Assembly: GCA_049646245.1 (NCBI GenBank)
Contig: JBARVL010000233.1
Location: 1 to 14,138 of the forward strand
Origin: Crinalium sp049646245
GTDB taxonomy: Bacteria > Cyanobacteriota > Cyanobacteriia > Cyanobacteriales > PCC-9333
Direction of reading: 5' to 3'
Length of the DNA: 14,138 bases
Every line of letters begins with the position of its first letter. Positions within the stretch are counted from its first letter, which is position 1. Below the pieces are notes generated by a model. It had not been told where the DNA came from and did no database searches. It was given only the letters and a program-made list of their open reading frames with translations. Position numbers and translations under genes: made by a program. Below, piece after piece: positions 1-6,246 of the stretch.

Positions 1-1310
1 AGCACTTCCCACTCGTCAGTACCTATTAGTTTTCTATCTGCACCTAAGCGGGGGTCTGGGAATTCTTCGCCTGTAGCTTCTTTGTAAATACGAGGTAAGC
101 TATCGTCAAATTCGTGTTTTTCTTCTAGCCAAATGCGTCTAATTTCACTTAGTTCTTCAAGAGTAATTAGGGTAATATCACGCATTTCTACGGGTGCAGT
201 CTGACGGGCTTCTGTTTGCGCTTCTAATACTTTCCTCAGCCAATGTTCCCGCCATTCTTTTAAATAAGGACCATGAATTGGTGCAACTAAACTTTCGCCA
301 TCAACATCACGTACAAAAAGTTCGACTTTTCCATATATCCGGCGGAAGTCTCTTCTATCTCTATCATTCTCAATATCTAATTCATTACGAATATCTAATA
401 GAGGCTGCATCCATTCTTTCTCTTCATCATTTTGAATCATTGCCTCCATAGATTTATCTTGGCTAACCATTGTGCAAACCCAGCATCCAAATCGGGAACT
501 GCCACAGCTAGGGGTAGAGGTATCAACAACTAAGGGGCATTCATTATCTGCTGTTGCACCTCGATACATCGTAAATAAGTCTTTATTGCTATGTCCCCAA
601 GGATTTTGCCATTGATTCAGATAAATCCATACTTCTTGAGTTTGCCAGTCTTGGATAGGGCTATAAATAAAAGAGTTAGGAAGGCTAGGACTTTGGTAAA
701 GTATCGACTTTAAAGAGCTTACATTATTAGTGCGATCGCTAACTAAACCTCCTTCATGTTTTTTCATTGAAGTAGAGCGTCTAATACTTTCTGCTTTGCG
801 AGTACCTAAGACAAGAATTACTTCACCATTTGCTCTTACTACATCACGAATAAAACGGTTAGAAGGCTGAATTTTTAAGCGTTCTGTACACCAGCGAAAT
901 CTGTTACGCGGTGAGGGATAGCCTTTGCCAATTAAATTTACCCAAAAAGTATCTTTAATTTCTGGATAAAGTAAATGTGGCTCTATTGGTAGTCCTTGAG
1001 CTTCAGCAGCTAATTTCAGGTGCGCTAATGATTTACGCACCCAAGCAGAAACTATCGGATTTTCTACTAATGTATCTGTTGTGATTACATAGATTTTTTT
1101 TGTCCGCTTTTCTGGAGGTAATGCAGCAATTGCATACCAAACAAGCTGCAATACTGCCCCGCTATCTTTTCCACCCGAATAACCTATAATCCAGGGTATT
1201 TCATCTAAACAATATAAAGCTTGAATTTCTTTGTTAAGTTCTTCGATATCTTCTACCAACTCCGCAACTGTACGCGGTGGGAATAACGACATCTGCTGTG
1301 TTTCTATCAT
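1..1310 (-). CDS. dndC: DndC, phosphorothioation sulfurtransferase (3' end outside window)
   Basis: DndC is the PAPS-reductase-like, iron-sulfur enzyme that transfers sulfur to the DNA backbone together with DndD and DndE. The minus-strand frame is open from ATG at 1310 for 436 codons to the window edge without a stop, so the gene is partial, not broken. Visible marks are the PP-loop motif SGGKDS at residues 45-50, a Cys at 141 in the segment RFRWCTERLK, and a cysteine cluster at 258, 269, 276 and 279 (C-x10-C-x6-C-x2-C) that fits an Fe-S site. The phrase PWIIGYSGGKDSGAVLQLVW is typical of the family. The family is usually about 500 residues, so the C-terminal tail is missing. The start lies 20 bases after the stop of the upstream nuclease gene, so the two are probably co-transcribed. 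A second Met at residue 7 is an alternative start, and no strong ribosome site is seen before either. dndD and dndE are expected to the left. Confidence 0.93.
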   Translation of the reverse strand, partial: MIETQQMSLFPPRTVAELVEDIEELNKEIQALYCLDEIPWIIGYSGGKDSGAVLQLVWYAIAALPPEKRTKKIYVITTDTLVENPIVSAWVRKSLAHLKLAAEAQGLPIEPHLLYPEIKDTFWVNLIGKGYPSPRNRFRWCTERLKIQPSNRFIRDVVRANGEVILVLGTRKAESIRRSTSMKKHEGGLVSDRTNNVSSLKSILYQSPSLPNSFIYSPIQDWQTQEVWIYLNQWQNPWGHSNKDLFTMYRGATADNECPLVVDTSTPSCGSSRFGCWVCTMVSQDKSMEAMIQNDEEKEWMQPLLDIRNELDIENDRDRRDFRRIYGKVELFVRDVDGESLVAPIHGPYLKEWREHWLRKVLEAQTEARQTAPVEMRDITLITLEELSEIRRIWLEEKHEFDDSLPRIYKEATGEEFPDPRLGADRKLIGTDEWEV

Positions 1311-1330
1311 AACTTTACACGCAATTTTTA

Positions 1331-2299
1331 TTAAGGTCTAAACACATTGAGCCGATGCCACTCTAACGCATCAAGCCTTGGATAGTGTTGTTCAGAATTT
1401 GGTAATAGGATGGTTTCACCTCGAAAATCCTGCATTCGTTTAGCATTTGGTGAAATTTCTTCTAAATCACCAGCAACTATAATCTTGTATTTCTCATCTA
1501 TGCCAAACCAACCTTGATCAAAAGCCCAGTGGTGATTTTTACACAATGAGATTCCATTATTAATGCGGCTATCATAAAATGGTGAGAATGGTTTAATATG
1601 TGCGCCATCCACAATACTTTGAGTTAGTGTTCTCATAACTCTTAGATGGCAAAATGCACATTTATAATCATAAATGTGTATAACTGCTTTGCGGAAAAAA
1701 GCATTTCTAACAACTGATTTTCTTAAAACTATTTTGGGTTGCTTGTCAAAGTTCTCTATATCACTTAAGTTTTCTACGTCTTCCTGGGTAATCTCTTGAA
1801 AATTTTGATTAACCTTTAAAATTTCTTCTATTTTCTTTTTATTAGAAGAAAACCACACAGAAATTAATACATCAATTAACTCATTCCTACTAATGGGATC
1901 TAGCAAATAATTAAATAGTTCATCATCCAAACTAGCATATTCAACAGCTTCTTTCAATTTATTATGTGTTTTAGGCTTTGAGCCAATAAAACCAACTTTA
2001 TATTCTACTCTCCAAAATCCTTCACTTTCTAAATGGATAAAAGGATAATATAACCCTCCTTTATAGGAACTAGATCCTAGTACATTCCAATAATTATTAA
2101 AAGTTTGAATTAAATTGTCTGAAACTAAAACTTGATTTTCAGTAATTAAACGTTGTGTAATTAAGTCAATTACAACTAATAGCAAGATAGGCTTATAGTG
2201 CGCTTCGCCACGCTGACGGCTACTACTGACATTAAGCTCTGAAAAACGTTTACAGTAATAAGCTAAGTTTTTATTGTCTGACTGTTGTTCTGTACTCAT
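1331..2299 (-). CDS. SBD-HNH protein: likely phosphorothioated-DNA-binding restriction endonuclease
   Basis: This 322-residue protein has two domains. Residues about 13-105 resemble the sulfur-binding domain (SBD) of ScoMcrA-type enzymes: a helix with HYKPILLL at 34-41, then YYPFIHLESEGFWRV at about 84-98, matching the family's H-x-K-P-LLL and YPF...L..G.W segments. Residues about 195-265 form an HNH nuclease: zinc-type cysteines C214-x2-C217 and a later C253, the DGAHIKP motif with H234, the asparagines in NNGISLC (247-248), and HHWAFD with H257 and D261. ScoMcrA-family enzymes cut DNA near phosphorothioate sites. That this one does so is inference from the fold and from its place between dndB and dndC. 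Its ATG overlaps the dndB stop as ATGA (2296-2299), which suggests translational coupling. An alternative is that it senses modification state without cutting self DNA. All expected HNH residues appear present. Confidence 0.82.
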   Translation of the reverse strand: MSTEQQSDNKNLAYYCKRFSELNVSSSRQRGEAHYKPILLLVVIDLITQRLITENQVLVSDNLIQTFNNYWNVLGSSSYKGGLYYPFIHLESEGFWRVEYKVGFIGSKPKTHNKLKEAVEYASLDDELFNYLLDPISRNELIDVLISVWFSSNKKKIEEILKVNQNFQEITQEDVENLSDIENFDKQPKIVLRKSVVRNAFFRKAVIHIYDYKCAFCHLRVMRTLTQSIVDGAHIKPFSPFYDSRINNGISLCKNHHWAFDQGWFGIDEKYKIIVAGDLEEISPNAKRMQDFRGETILLPNSEQHYPRLDALEWHRLNVFRP

Positions 2300-3375
2300 C
2301 TCCCCCTCCCTACTACAGAATCCTCCTTCGATATCAGTGGCAAATCCACAAACCTTTTAATATACCCACACATCCAACTCACACTACTGCGAGACTTAGA
2401 AATCCCACCACCAGATAAAATATGCCCCTGCCAATCAGGATTAGACCTCGACCAATCAATTTGTCGCAAACCTGCTAACCGTAACTCCCAATCATCAGGA
2501 TAATGCGATCGCAAACTTCCCCCAACTTCCCCCAAAGCTGCCAGCGTCACACTATGACAATGCAGATAATCTTGCCGAATCTCACTTGCACTCACTTGTT
2601 TTTGCAACACTAACTCCCAGTCTGGAATATAACTGCTAACAGCATTCCAATAATTGACAGCTATTTCAACTTGCTGCTGTAATTCAATCTCCTGACAATT
2701 AACTAACAGCGCAGAATTAGCATTATATATACTGCTGAGAGTGAATAGCTTACCAGACCGACTTGATAGCGTACTACGTTCAGTATCAACAAGGTTTCTA
2801 AAAACAGGGACTTTTTTAACAACTGCCCTCGTCAAATCTGCTGTTCGATCTCGACTATCGTAAAGGATATTCAGCGACGTATCAGGATGAACTGCATAAC
2901 GGTTAAGGTCTGTAAAGATTTGTTGTGAATGCTCAGGACCGATATCTAAAAATAATATCAGTGCGATCGTTTCAAACCCTAAATCTGGATTTTCCTTTAA
3001 TGCTAATTCAAAAGCTGCCCGTCGATGATTGCCATCATTAATAGTAAACTTAGCATCCATCGGCACACGCAAACGTCCAATTTTTCGCCCTTCCGCCTCA
3101 GTGCCAATCGGTTCAAACTTAATATCCGCATCAATAGATGCAGTAATAGCTGAAAAAGTATAATTTTTGGGATTATTTAAAATATATGCAGTAATTTCTG
3201 GAATGCGGTTGCGGTTAACTAAACGATGCGTCCTCAATTCTGCTGCAACTTCCCTATCATCCAAAGGCAACAGTTTCGGCAACAGTCGCACCGGACACAT
3301 AGAAACATAATATTCTCGTCCCGCCTGGATACCCCGAATCACAGGTAAAACATACTCAAAAGACGTACTCAGCAT
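2296..3375 (-). CDS. dndB: DndB, regulator of DNA phosphorothioation
   Basis: DndB is the DNA-binding member of Dnd clusters. In other bacteria it represses dnd transcription and modulates modification. The protein begins with the family signature YVLPVIRGIQAGREYYVSMCP at about residues 8-28 and carries DGNHR at residues 114-118, the local form of the DGQHR motif. The ATG at 3375 gives 359 residues, the usual DndB length, and starts just before the conserved N-terminus. A TTG at 3414 in the same frame would add 13 residues and is less likely. No clear Shine-Dalgarno is seen before either start. The gene leads the operon dndB -> SBD-HNH -> dndC, and its TGA stop overlaps the next start by 4 bases. 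It is divergent from the DGQHR gene at 3650. Confidence 0.9.
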   Translation of the reverse strand: MLSTSFEYVLPVIRGIQAGREYYVSMCPVRLLPKLLPLDDREVAAELRTHRLVNRNRIPEITAYILNNPKNYTFSAITASIDADIKFEPIGTEAEGRKIGRLRVPMDAKFTINDGNHRRAAFELALKENPDLGFETIALILFLDIGPEHSQQIFTDLNRYAVHPDTSLNILYDSRDRTADLTRAVVKKVPVFRNLVDTERSTLSSRSGKLFTLSSIYNANSALLVNCQEIELQQQVEIAVNYWNAVSSYIPDWELVLQKQVSASEIRQDYLHCHSVTLAALGEVGGSLRSHYPDDWELRLAGLRQIDWSRSNPDWQGHILSGGGISKSRSSVSWMCGYIKRFVDLPLISKEDSVVGRGR

Positions 3376-3460
3376 AAATTTTTTGTCCGAATAATATTCC
3401 TCATCAACTCCCAAACAATGAAACAGACCTATAGCATAAGTCGATAAATTTAGTATTTCA

Positions 3461-3490
3461 TCTGCGTTTATCTGCGTTCATCTGCGGTTA
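3461..3490. repeat. Three tandem 10-bp units (TCTGCGTTTA type)
   Basis: The three consecutive units are TCTGCGTTTA, TCTGCGTTCA and TCTGCGGTTA. The spacing equals one turn of the DNA helix. The array lies about 85 bases upstream of the preferred dndB ATG. It could be a stacked protein-binding site for dndB control, or a copy of a short dispersed intergenic repeat of this type, which I believe is common in cyanobacterial genomes. The sequence alone does not decide. Confidence 0.7.
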
Positions 3491-3567
3491 AATACATCTT
3501 TATTGACAAATCTAAAATTATATGATACGCAAATTAAACTAGACCCATACATCCAGTATACACAATA

Positions 3568-3581
3568 AGTTTTTAAAAACT
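3568..3581. promoter_or_regulatory. Perfect 14-bp palindrome, possible operator
   Basis: AGTTTTTAAAAACT is an exact inverted repeat with no spacer, about 70 bases upstream of the DGQHR gene start. Its position suits an operator. Its AT content means it could also arise by chance. Confidence 0.3.
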
Positions 3582-3649
3582 AACATACTTTCAAAAAAAA
3601 TAATTCATATTTTTGATAAAATCACCATAACTATCAGCAACAACCACCC

Positions 3650-5239
3650 ATGAACAACCCCACATCAGACATAGCCAGCCAAATATTAGAACGAGAAAAT
3701 CAAGAAAAACAGGCGTTAGCCCTACTATTAGATAGATATCTCGCCAGAAACGACCAAGTATTAGTTCAAAAAATCGAAATGGGGGGAAGCGAGGCATATA
3801 TTGGTTCTGCAACCTTAGAATGGTTTGCCCGTCGGGTGCGCTATGCCTCGCAATTACCCCTACTACGGCAAAAATTTAATCCCGACACAGAAAATGTAGA
3901 AATTGATGCCGAAAGTATCGAAGAAATTCAACAACGCCCCTTAGATTGGTCGCGTCAAGCATCCTTAGCGCAATATTTAGCAGCCAGAAAAAATCATAAA
4001 TTCCCACCCGTACTCGTCGTCATTAACCAACCCTGGGTAGACAACCCCAAAGCTAACCAGTGGGATGCTAAACAACGGGCATTACAATCTGCTACTGAAT
4101 TTACCCCATTAGATAAAGATGGCAATGTCGGTTTATTAGATGTGTCCGCAGATGTAACAATTTTTGCCTTAGACGGGCAACACCGATTGATGGGCGTACA
4201 AGGATTAATGGAATTAATTCAAACAGGTAAACTTCCCCGTTATAAAAAAGATAAAAAACCTTCAGGGGCAGTTATTACCATTGATGAACTTAGACAAGAA
4301 TATCAAATAGAAGCTAGTTATCTCCAAAACTTAGCTAAAGAAAAAATCGGAATTGAATTTATTTCTGCTGTTGTTACCGGGGAAAATTACGCAGAAGCAA
4401 GACGCAGAGTGCGGTCTATTTTCGTCCACGTTAACTTAATGGCAGTACCTTTAAGTAAAGGTCAACTAGCACAATTAGATGAAGATGATGGCTTTTCGAT
4501 TGTTGCCCGAAAAGTTGCCGTTACCCATCCCTTACTAAAAGATATATCAGGTAGAAATCCGCGTGTTAATTGGGATAGTGCTACTGTAGCAGCTAAATCA
4601 ACAGTTTTAACTACACTGCAAGCGTTAAAAGAAATGTCGGAACGTTATTTGCAGCACAAATTCCCCCATTGGAAATTAGAGAAAAAAGGTTTAATTCCCA
4701 TGCGTCCTGAAGATGAGGAATTAGAAGCAGGGATTAAGGAATTTAAATTACTTTTTGATAATTTAACCAATTTATTTAGCTTTCAAAGATTAGAACGTGG
4801 GGAAGAAACACCAGAATTACGCCGTTTTAGTTTTGAAAAAGGCGGCGGTGATGGCAATATTCTTTTCCGTCCAGTTGGACAAGTGGCGTTAGCGCAGGCG
4901 TTAGGAATTTTGGTATTTAAAAAGAAGTTATCTGTAAAAGATATTTTCGATAAATTACAGAAATACGATGCCGACGGTGGATTTAGTGGGATGGAGTTTC
5001 CCGAATCTATTTGGTATGGGGTGTTATATGACCCGAATAAAAAGCGGGTGTCAGTTGCAGGAAAAGATTTAGCAGGGAGATTAATTGTTTATTTATTAGG
5101 TGGAGTTGATGATGATATGGAAAAGGCAGAAATTAGAAGGGCAGTAGCAGATGCGAGGACAATTGAAAATCAGGCAATGGGATTTAATGGGAAATTTGTA
5201 GAACCGAGAAAGGTTGGTTTGCCGTCGGTTCTTAGTTAA
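3650..5239 (+). CDS. DGQHR-domain protein, long DndB-like paralogue
   Basis: This 529-residue protein carries DGQHR at residues 175-179 in the context FALDGQHRLMGVQGL, followed by a region at about 240-275 rich in Arg and Val (ARRRVRSIFVHVNLMAVPLSKGQ in part). That arrangement is shared by DndB and related DGQHR proteins found in phosphorothioation and other defence islands. It is clearly longer than DndB (about 360 residues), with an N-terminal extension of some 100 residues and a C-terminal extension beyond about residue 340. No nuclease or helicase motif, signal peptide or membrane segment is visible. It is divergent from dndB, and its last bases overlap the end of a parD remnant on the other strand. 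A role in DNA binding or in regulating modification is inference from the motif and the neighbourhood. Confidence 0.85.
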   Translation: MNNPTSDIASQILERENQEKQALALLLDRYLARNDQVLVQKIEMGGSEAYIGSATLEWFARRVRYASQLPLLRQKFNPDTENVEIDAESIEEIQQRPLDWSRQASLAQYLAARKNHKFPPVLVVINQPWVDNPKANQWDAKQRALQSATEFTPLDKDGNVGLLDVSADVTIFALDGQHRLMGVQGLMELIQTGKLPRYKKDKKPSGAVITIDELRQEYQIEASYLQNLAKEKIGIEFISAVVTGENYAEARRRVRSIFVHVNLMAVPLSKGQLAQLDEDDGFSIVARKVAVTHPLLKDISGRNPRVNWDSATVAAKSTVLTTLQALKEMSERYLQHKFPHWKLEKKGLIPMRPEDEELEAGIKEFKLLFDNLTNLFSFQRLERGEETPELRRFSFEKGGGDGNILFRPVGQVALAQALGILVFKKKLSVKDIFDKLQKYDADGGFSGMEFPESIWYGVLYDPNKKRVSVAGKDLAGRLIVYLLGGVDDDMEKAEIRRAVADARTIENQAMGFNGKFVEPRKVGLPSVLS

Positions 5240-5466
5240 CTAAATTCGTCTGATTCTAAATTTTCATCTAAGATAGCTTCGATGTCCCGCATACCGTTGT
5301 TAATTTTTTTACGCACAGCTTGACGGATATCTTGCCAATCCTCATCAGTCATAGCTGTGGCATTCCCAAACTCTAAACCTTCTCTTACTAAAGTTTCCAG
5401 AGGTTCTTGAGCCTTACGCTTTTGATTTTGACGTACTAACTCACGAAAATACTCACTAAGTCTGAT
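5236..5466 (-). pseudogene. parD: Truncated ParD-like antitoxin remnant
   Basis: Read on the minus strand, an open frame of 74 codons from about 5457 to the stop at 5236 gives SEYFRELVRQNQKRKAQEP, then LVREGLEFGNATAMTDEDW and a charged tail. This matches the middle and C-terminal part of ParD-family antitoxins (SEYFRELVRQ-QKRKAQERLE...). The ribbon-helix-helix N-terminus of about 25-30 residues is gone: just upstream, at 5464-5469, the frame reads a TAG stop and there is no start codon. No ParE-like toxin gene follows; the frame ends inside the 3' end of the DGQHR gene. It is probably a decayed toxin-antitoxin remnant. Confidence 0.7.
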
Positions 5467-5482
5467 CTATCTATTGCTAATG

Positions 5483-5552
5483 AAGATTTGTTAAGTAATA
5501 ATTAAGAAATCTTAGTCAAAGATTTGTTAAGTAATAATCAAGAAAGCTTAGT
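5483..5552. repeat. Tandem 34-bp near-perfect direct repeat upstream of fimbrial gene
   Basis: Copies at 5483-5516 and 5519-5552 differ at two of 34 positions (period 36). Each starts AAGATTTGTTAAGTAATAAT and ends CTTAGT. Copy 1 also has AAGATTT and AAATCTT as inverted arms. Inside each copy, TTAAG elements recur about every 11 bases, a spacing used by some response regulators. The second copy ends two bases before the ATG at 5555. It may be a regulatory array, or a local duplication with no function. Confidence 0.75.
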
Positions 5553-5554
5553 AA

Positions 5555-6214
5555 ATGTACTTGCAGAATAACTTGCTATCAGCTTCTCTAGTTAAAAAAT
5601 CGCCAGACTCGCACTTTAACCAATTGTCAGCGAGTGCAGCTTGTCGCCGATTGGTTGCTTCTGGATTATCTATCAGTACAGCGAGTGCAATTTGTCGCCG
5701 ACTTATGGCGGCTGGTTTGTCCGTCGGTGCGGTGGCAACATTTTCACCATCTGCTGTGGCTGATACTACCAGCACTATTATGTTATCTGGCACTGTTCAA
5801 CAGGTTTTAGACGTATCTGCAAAAGAACTAACTATTGAAGTTCCCTTAGATTATTCAGCTATTAGTAATCTCAACGTTGGTAGCGTTAATGTTAGATCGA
5901 ATGCGTCCAATGGTTACAAGTTGACCGTAACATCGGCTAATAACGGCGTGCTAAAAAAGACTGATAGTTCTAATAGTTCCTCTACCCCTTATACCTTAAG
6001 TTATGATGGTGCAGCAGCCGTTAGTCTTAGTGGCACTGCTGAAACTCCCTTAGTTGTAGAAAACAAAACATCTACTAATACGGATTTGAAAGCCTGTGCC
6101 ACTAGCGCTGGCTGTAGTAGGTCTTTGACTATTAATGTTAAGGAATCAGATGCCAATAACAGACCAGCAGGTCTTTATAGAGATACCCTAATGTTTAATA
6201 TAATTGCTAACTAA
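5555..6214 (+). CDS. Fimbrial subunit or tip-type protein with duplicated leader
   Basis: This 219-residue secreted protein has a hydrophobic leader ending SPSAVA-D near residue 69, then a beta-rich, Ser/Thr-rich domain. The C-terminus (PAGLYRDTLMFNIIAN) has the G-x-Y...alternating-hydrophobic pattern of pilin-type subunits assembled by chaperone-usher systems. Cysteines 181 and 187 could form a small disulfide loop. The leader is odd: about 70 residues, with the segment SASAACRRLVASGLS repeated 17 residues later as TASAICRRLMAAGLS. The Met at residue 51 (5705) is an internal alternative start, but it would drop the Arg pair of the signal's n-region. It converges on the usher gene, so it is probably the separately expressed subunit of the same fibre. 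Which subunit it is (tip or minor) is not shown by the sequence. Confidence 0.7.
   Translation: MYLQNNLLSASLVKKSPDSHFNQLSASAACRRLVASGLSISTASAICRRLMAAGLSVGAVATFSPSAVADTTSTIMLSGTVQQVLDVSAKELTIEVPLDYSAISNLNVGSVNVRSNASNGYKLTVTSANNGVLKKTDSSNSSSTPYTLSYDGAAAVSLSGTAETPLVVENKTSTNTDLKACATSAGCSRSLTINVKESDANNRPAGLYRDTLMFNIIAN
5630..5731 (+). repeat. In-frame 51-bp tandem duplication within the leader
   Basis: Two 51-bp units (5630-5680 and 5681-5731) both start GCGAGTGCA and share TTGTCGCCGA. About 36 of 51 bases match. Each encodes a 17-residue unit of the type A-S-A-x-C-R-R-L-x-A-x-G-L-S. The divergence implies an old duplication kept in frame. Confidence 0.7.
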
Positions 6215-6246
6215 AAGTGCAGAGTGATTTATATAGAAGCTTTTAG
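6211..6246. terminator. Weak hairpin between convergent genes
   Basis: Arms CTAAAAG (6211-6217) and CTTTTAG (6240-6246) flank a 22-base loop between the two convergent stops. With A/T runs on both strands it could act as a weak two-way terminator. The stem is short and AT-rich, so the call is tentative. Confidence 0.25.

Larger units (their letters stand above)
3376..3649. promoter_or_regulatory. Divergent control region between dndB and the DGQHR gene
   Basis: These 274 bases hold no gene and must carry the promoters of both divergent genes. Toward the plus-strand gene, TTGACA at 3503-3508 is followed 17 bases later by TACGCA with an upstream TG, a plausible extended -10. On the minus strand a consensus-like TATAAT is readable around 3518-3523, but its -35 is poor. 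The region also holds the triple 10-bp repeat and the 14-bp palindrome listed separately. The plus-strand gene has no obvious Shine-Dalgarno before its ATG. The promoter assignment is by eye and tentative. Confidence 0.45.

Noticed and set aside
194..451. Plus-strand open frame of 85 codons
   Set aside because: Lies wholly inside the dndC frame on the other strand, which has clear family motifs. The protein shows no domain.
1..1310. dndC as a broken gene
   Set aside because: The frame is continuous to the window edge with all expected motifs. It is cut by the window, not truncated.
3415..3649. Search for the TACG-N10-CGTA DndB site described in Salmonella
   Set aside because: The only TACG on the plus strand (3526-3529) is not followed by CGTA at the required distance, so that operator type is not present.
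3591..3812. Minus-strand frame with hydrophobic segments
   Set aside because: Antisense to the start of the DGQHR gene. Hydrophobicity is a by-product of the opposite frame, and there is no ribosome site or family resemblance.
5483..5552. CRISPR-like direct repeats
   Set aside because: Only two copies with a 2-base gap, no spacers and no cas genes nearby.
5555..6214. Type IV pilin
   Set aside because: There is no G-(F)TLIE prepilin cleavage motif followed by a long hydrophobic helix. The ending and context fit a chaperone-usher subunit instead.
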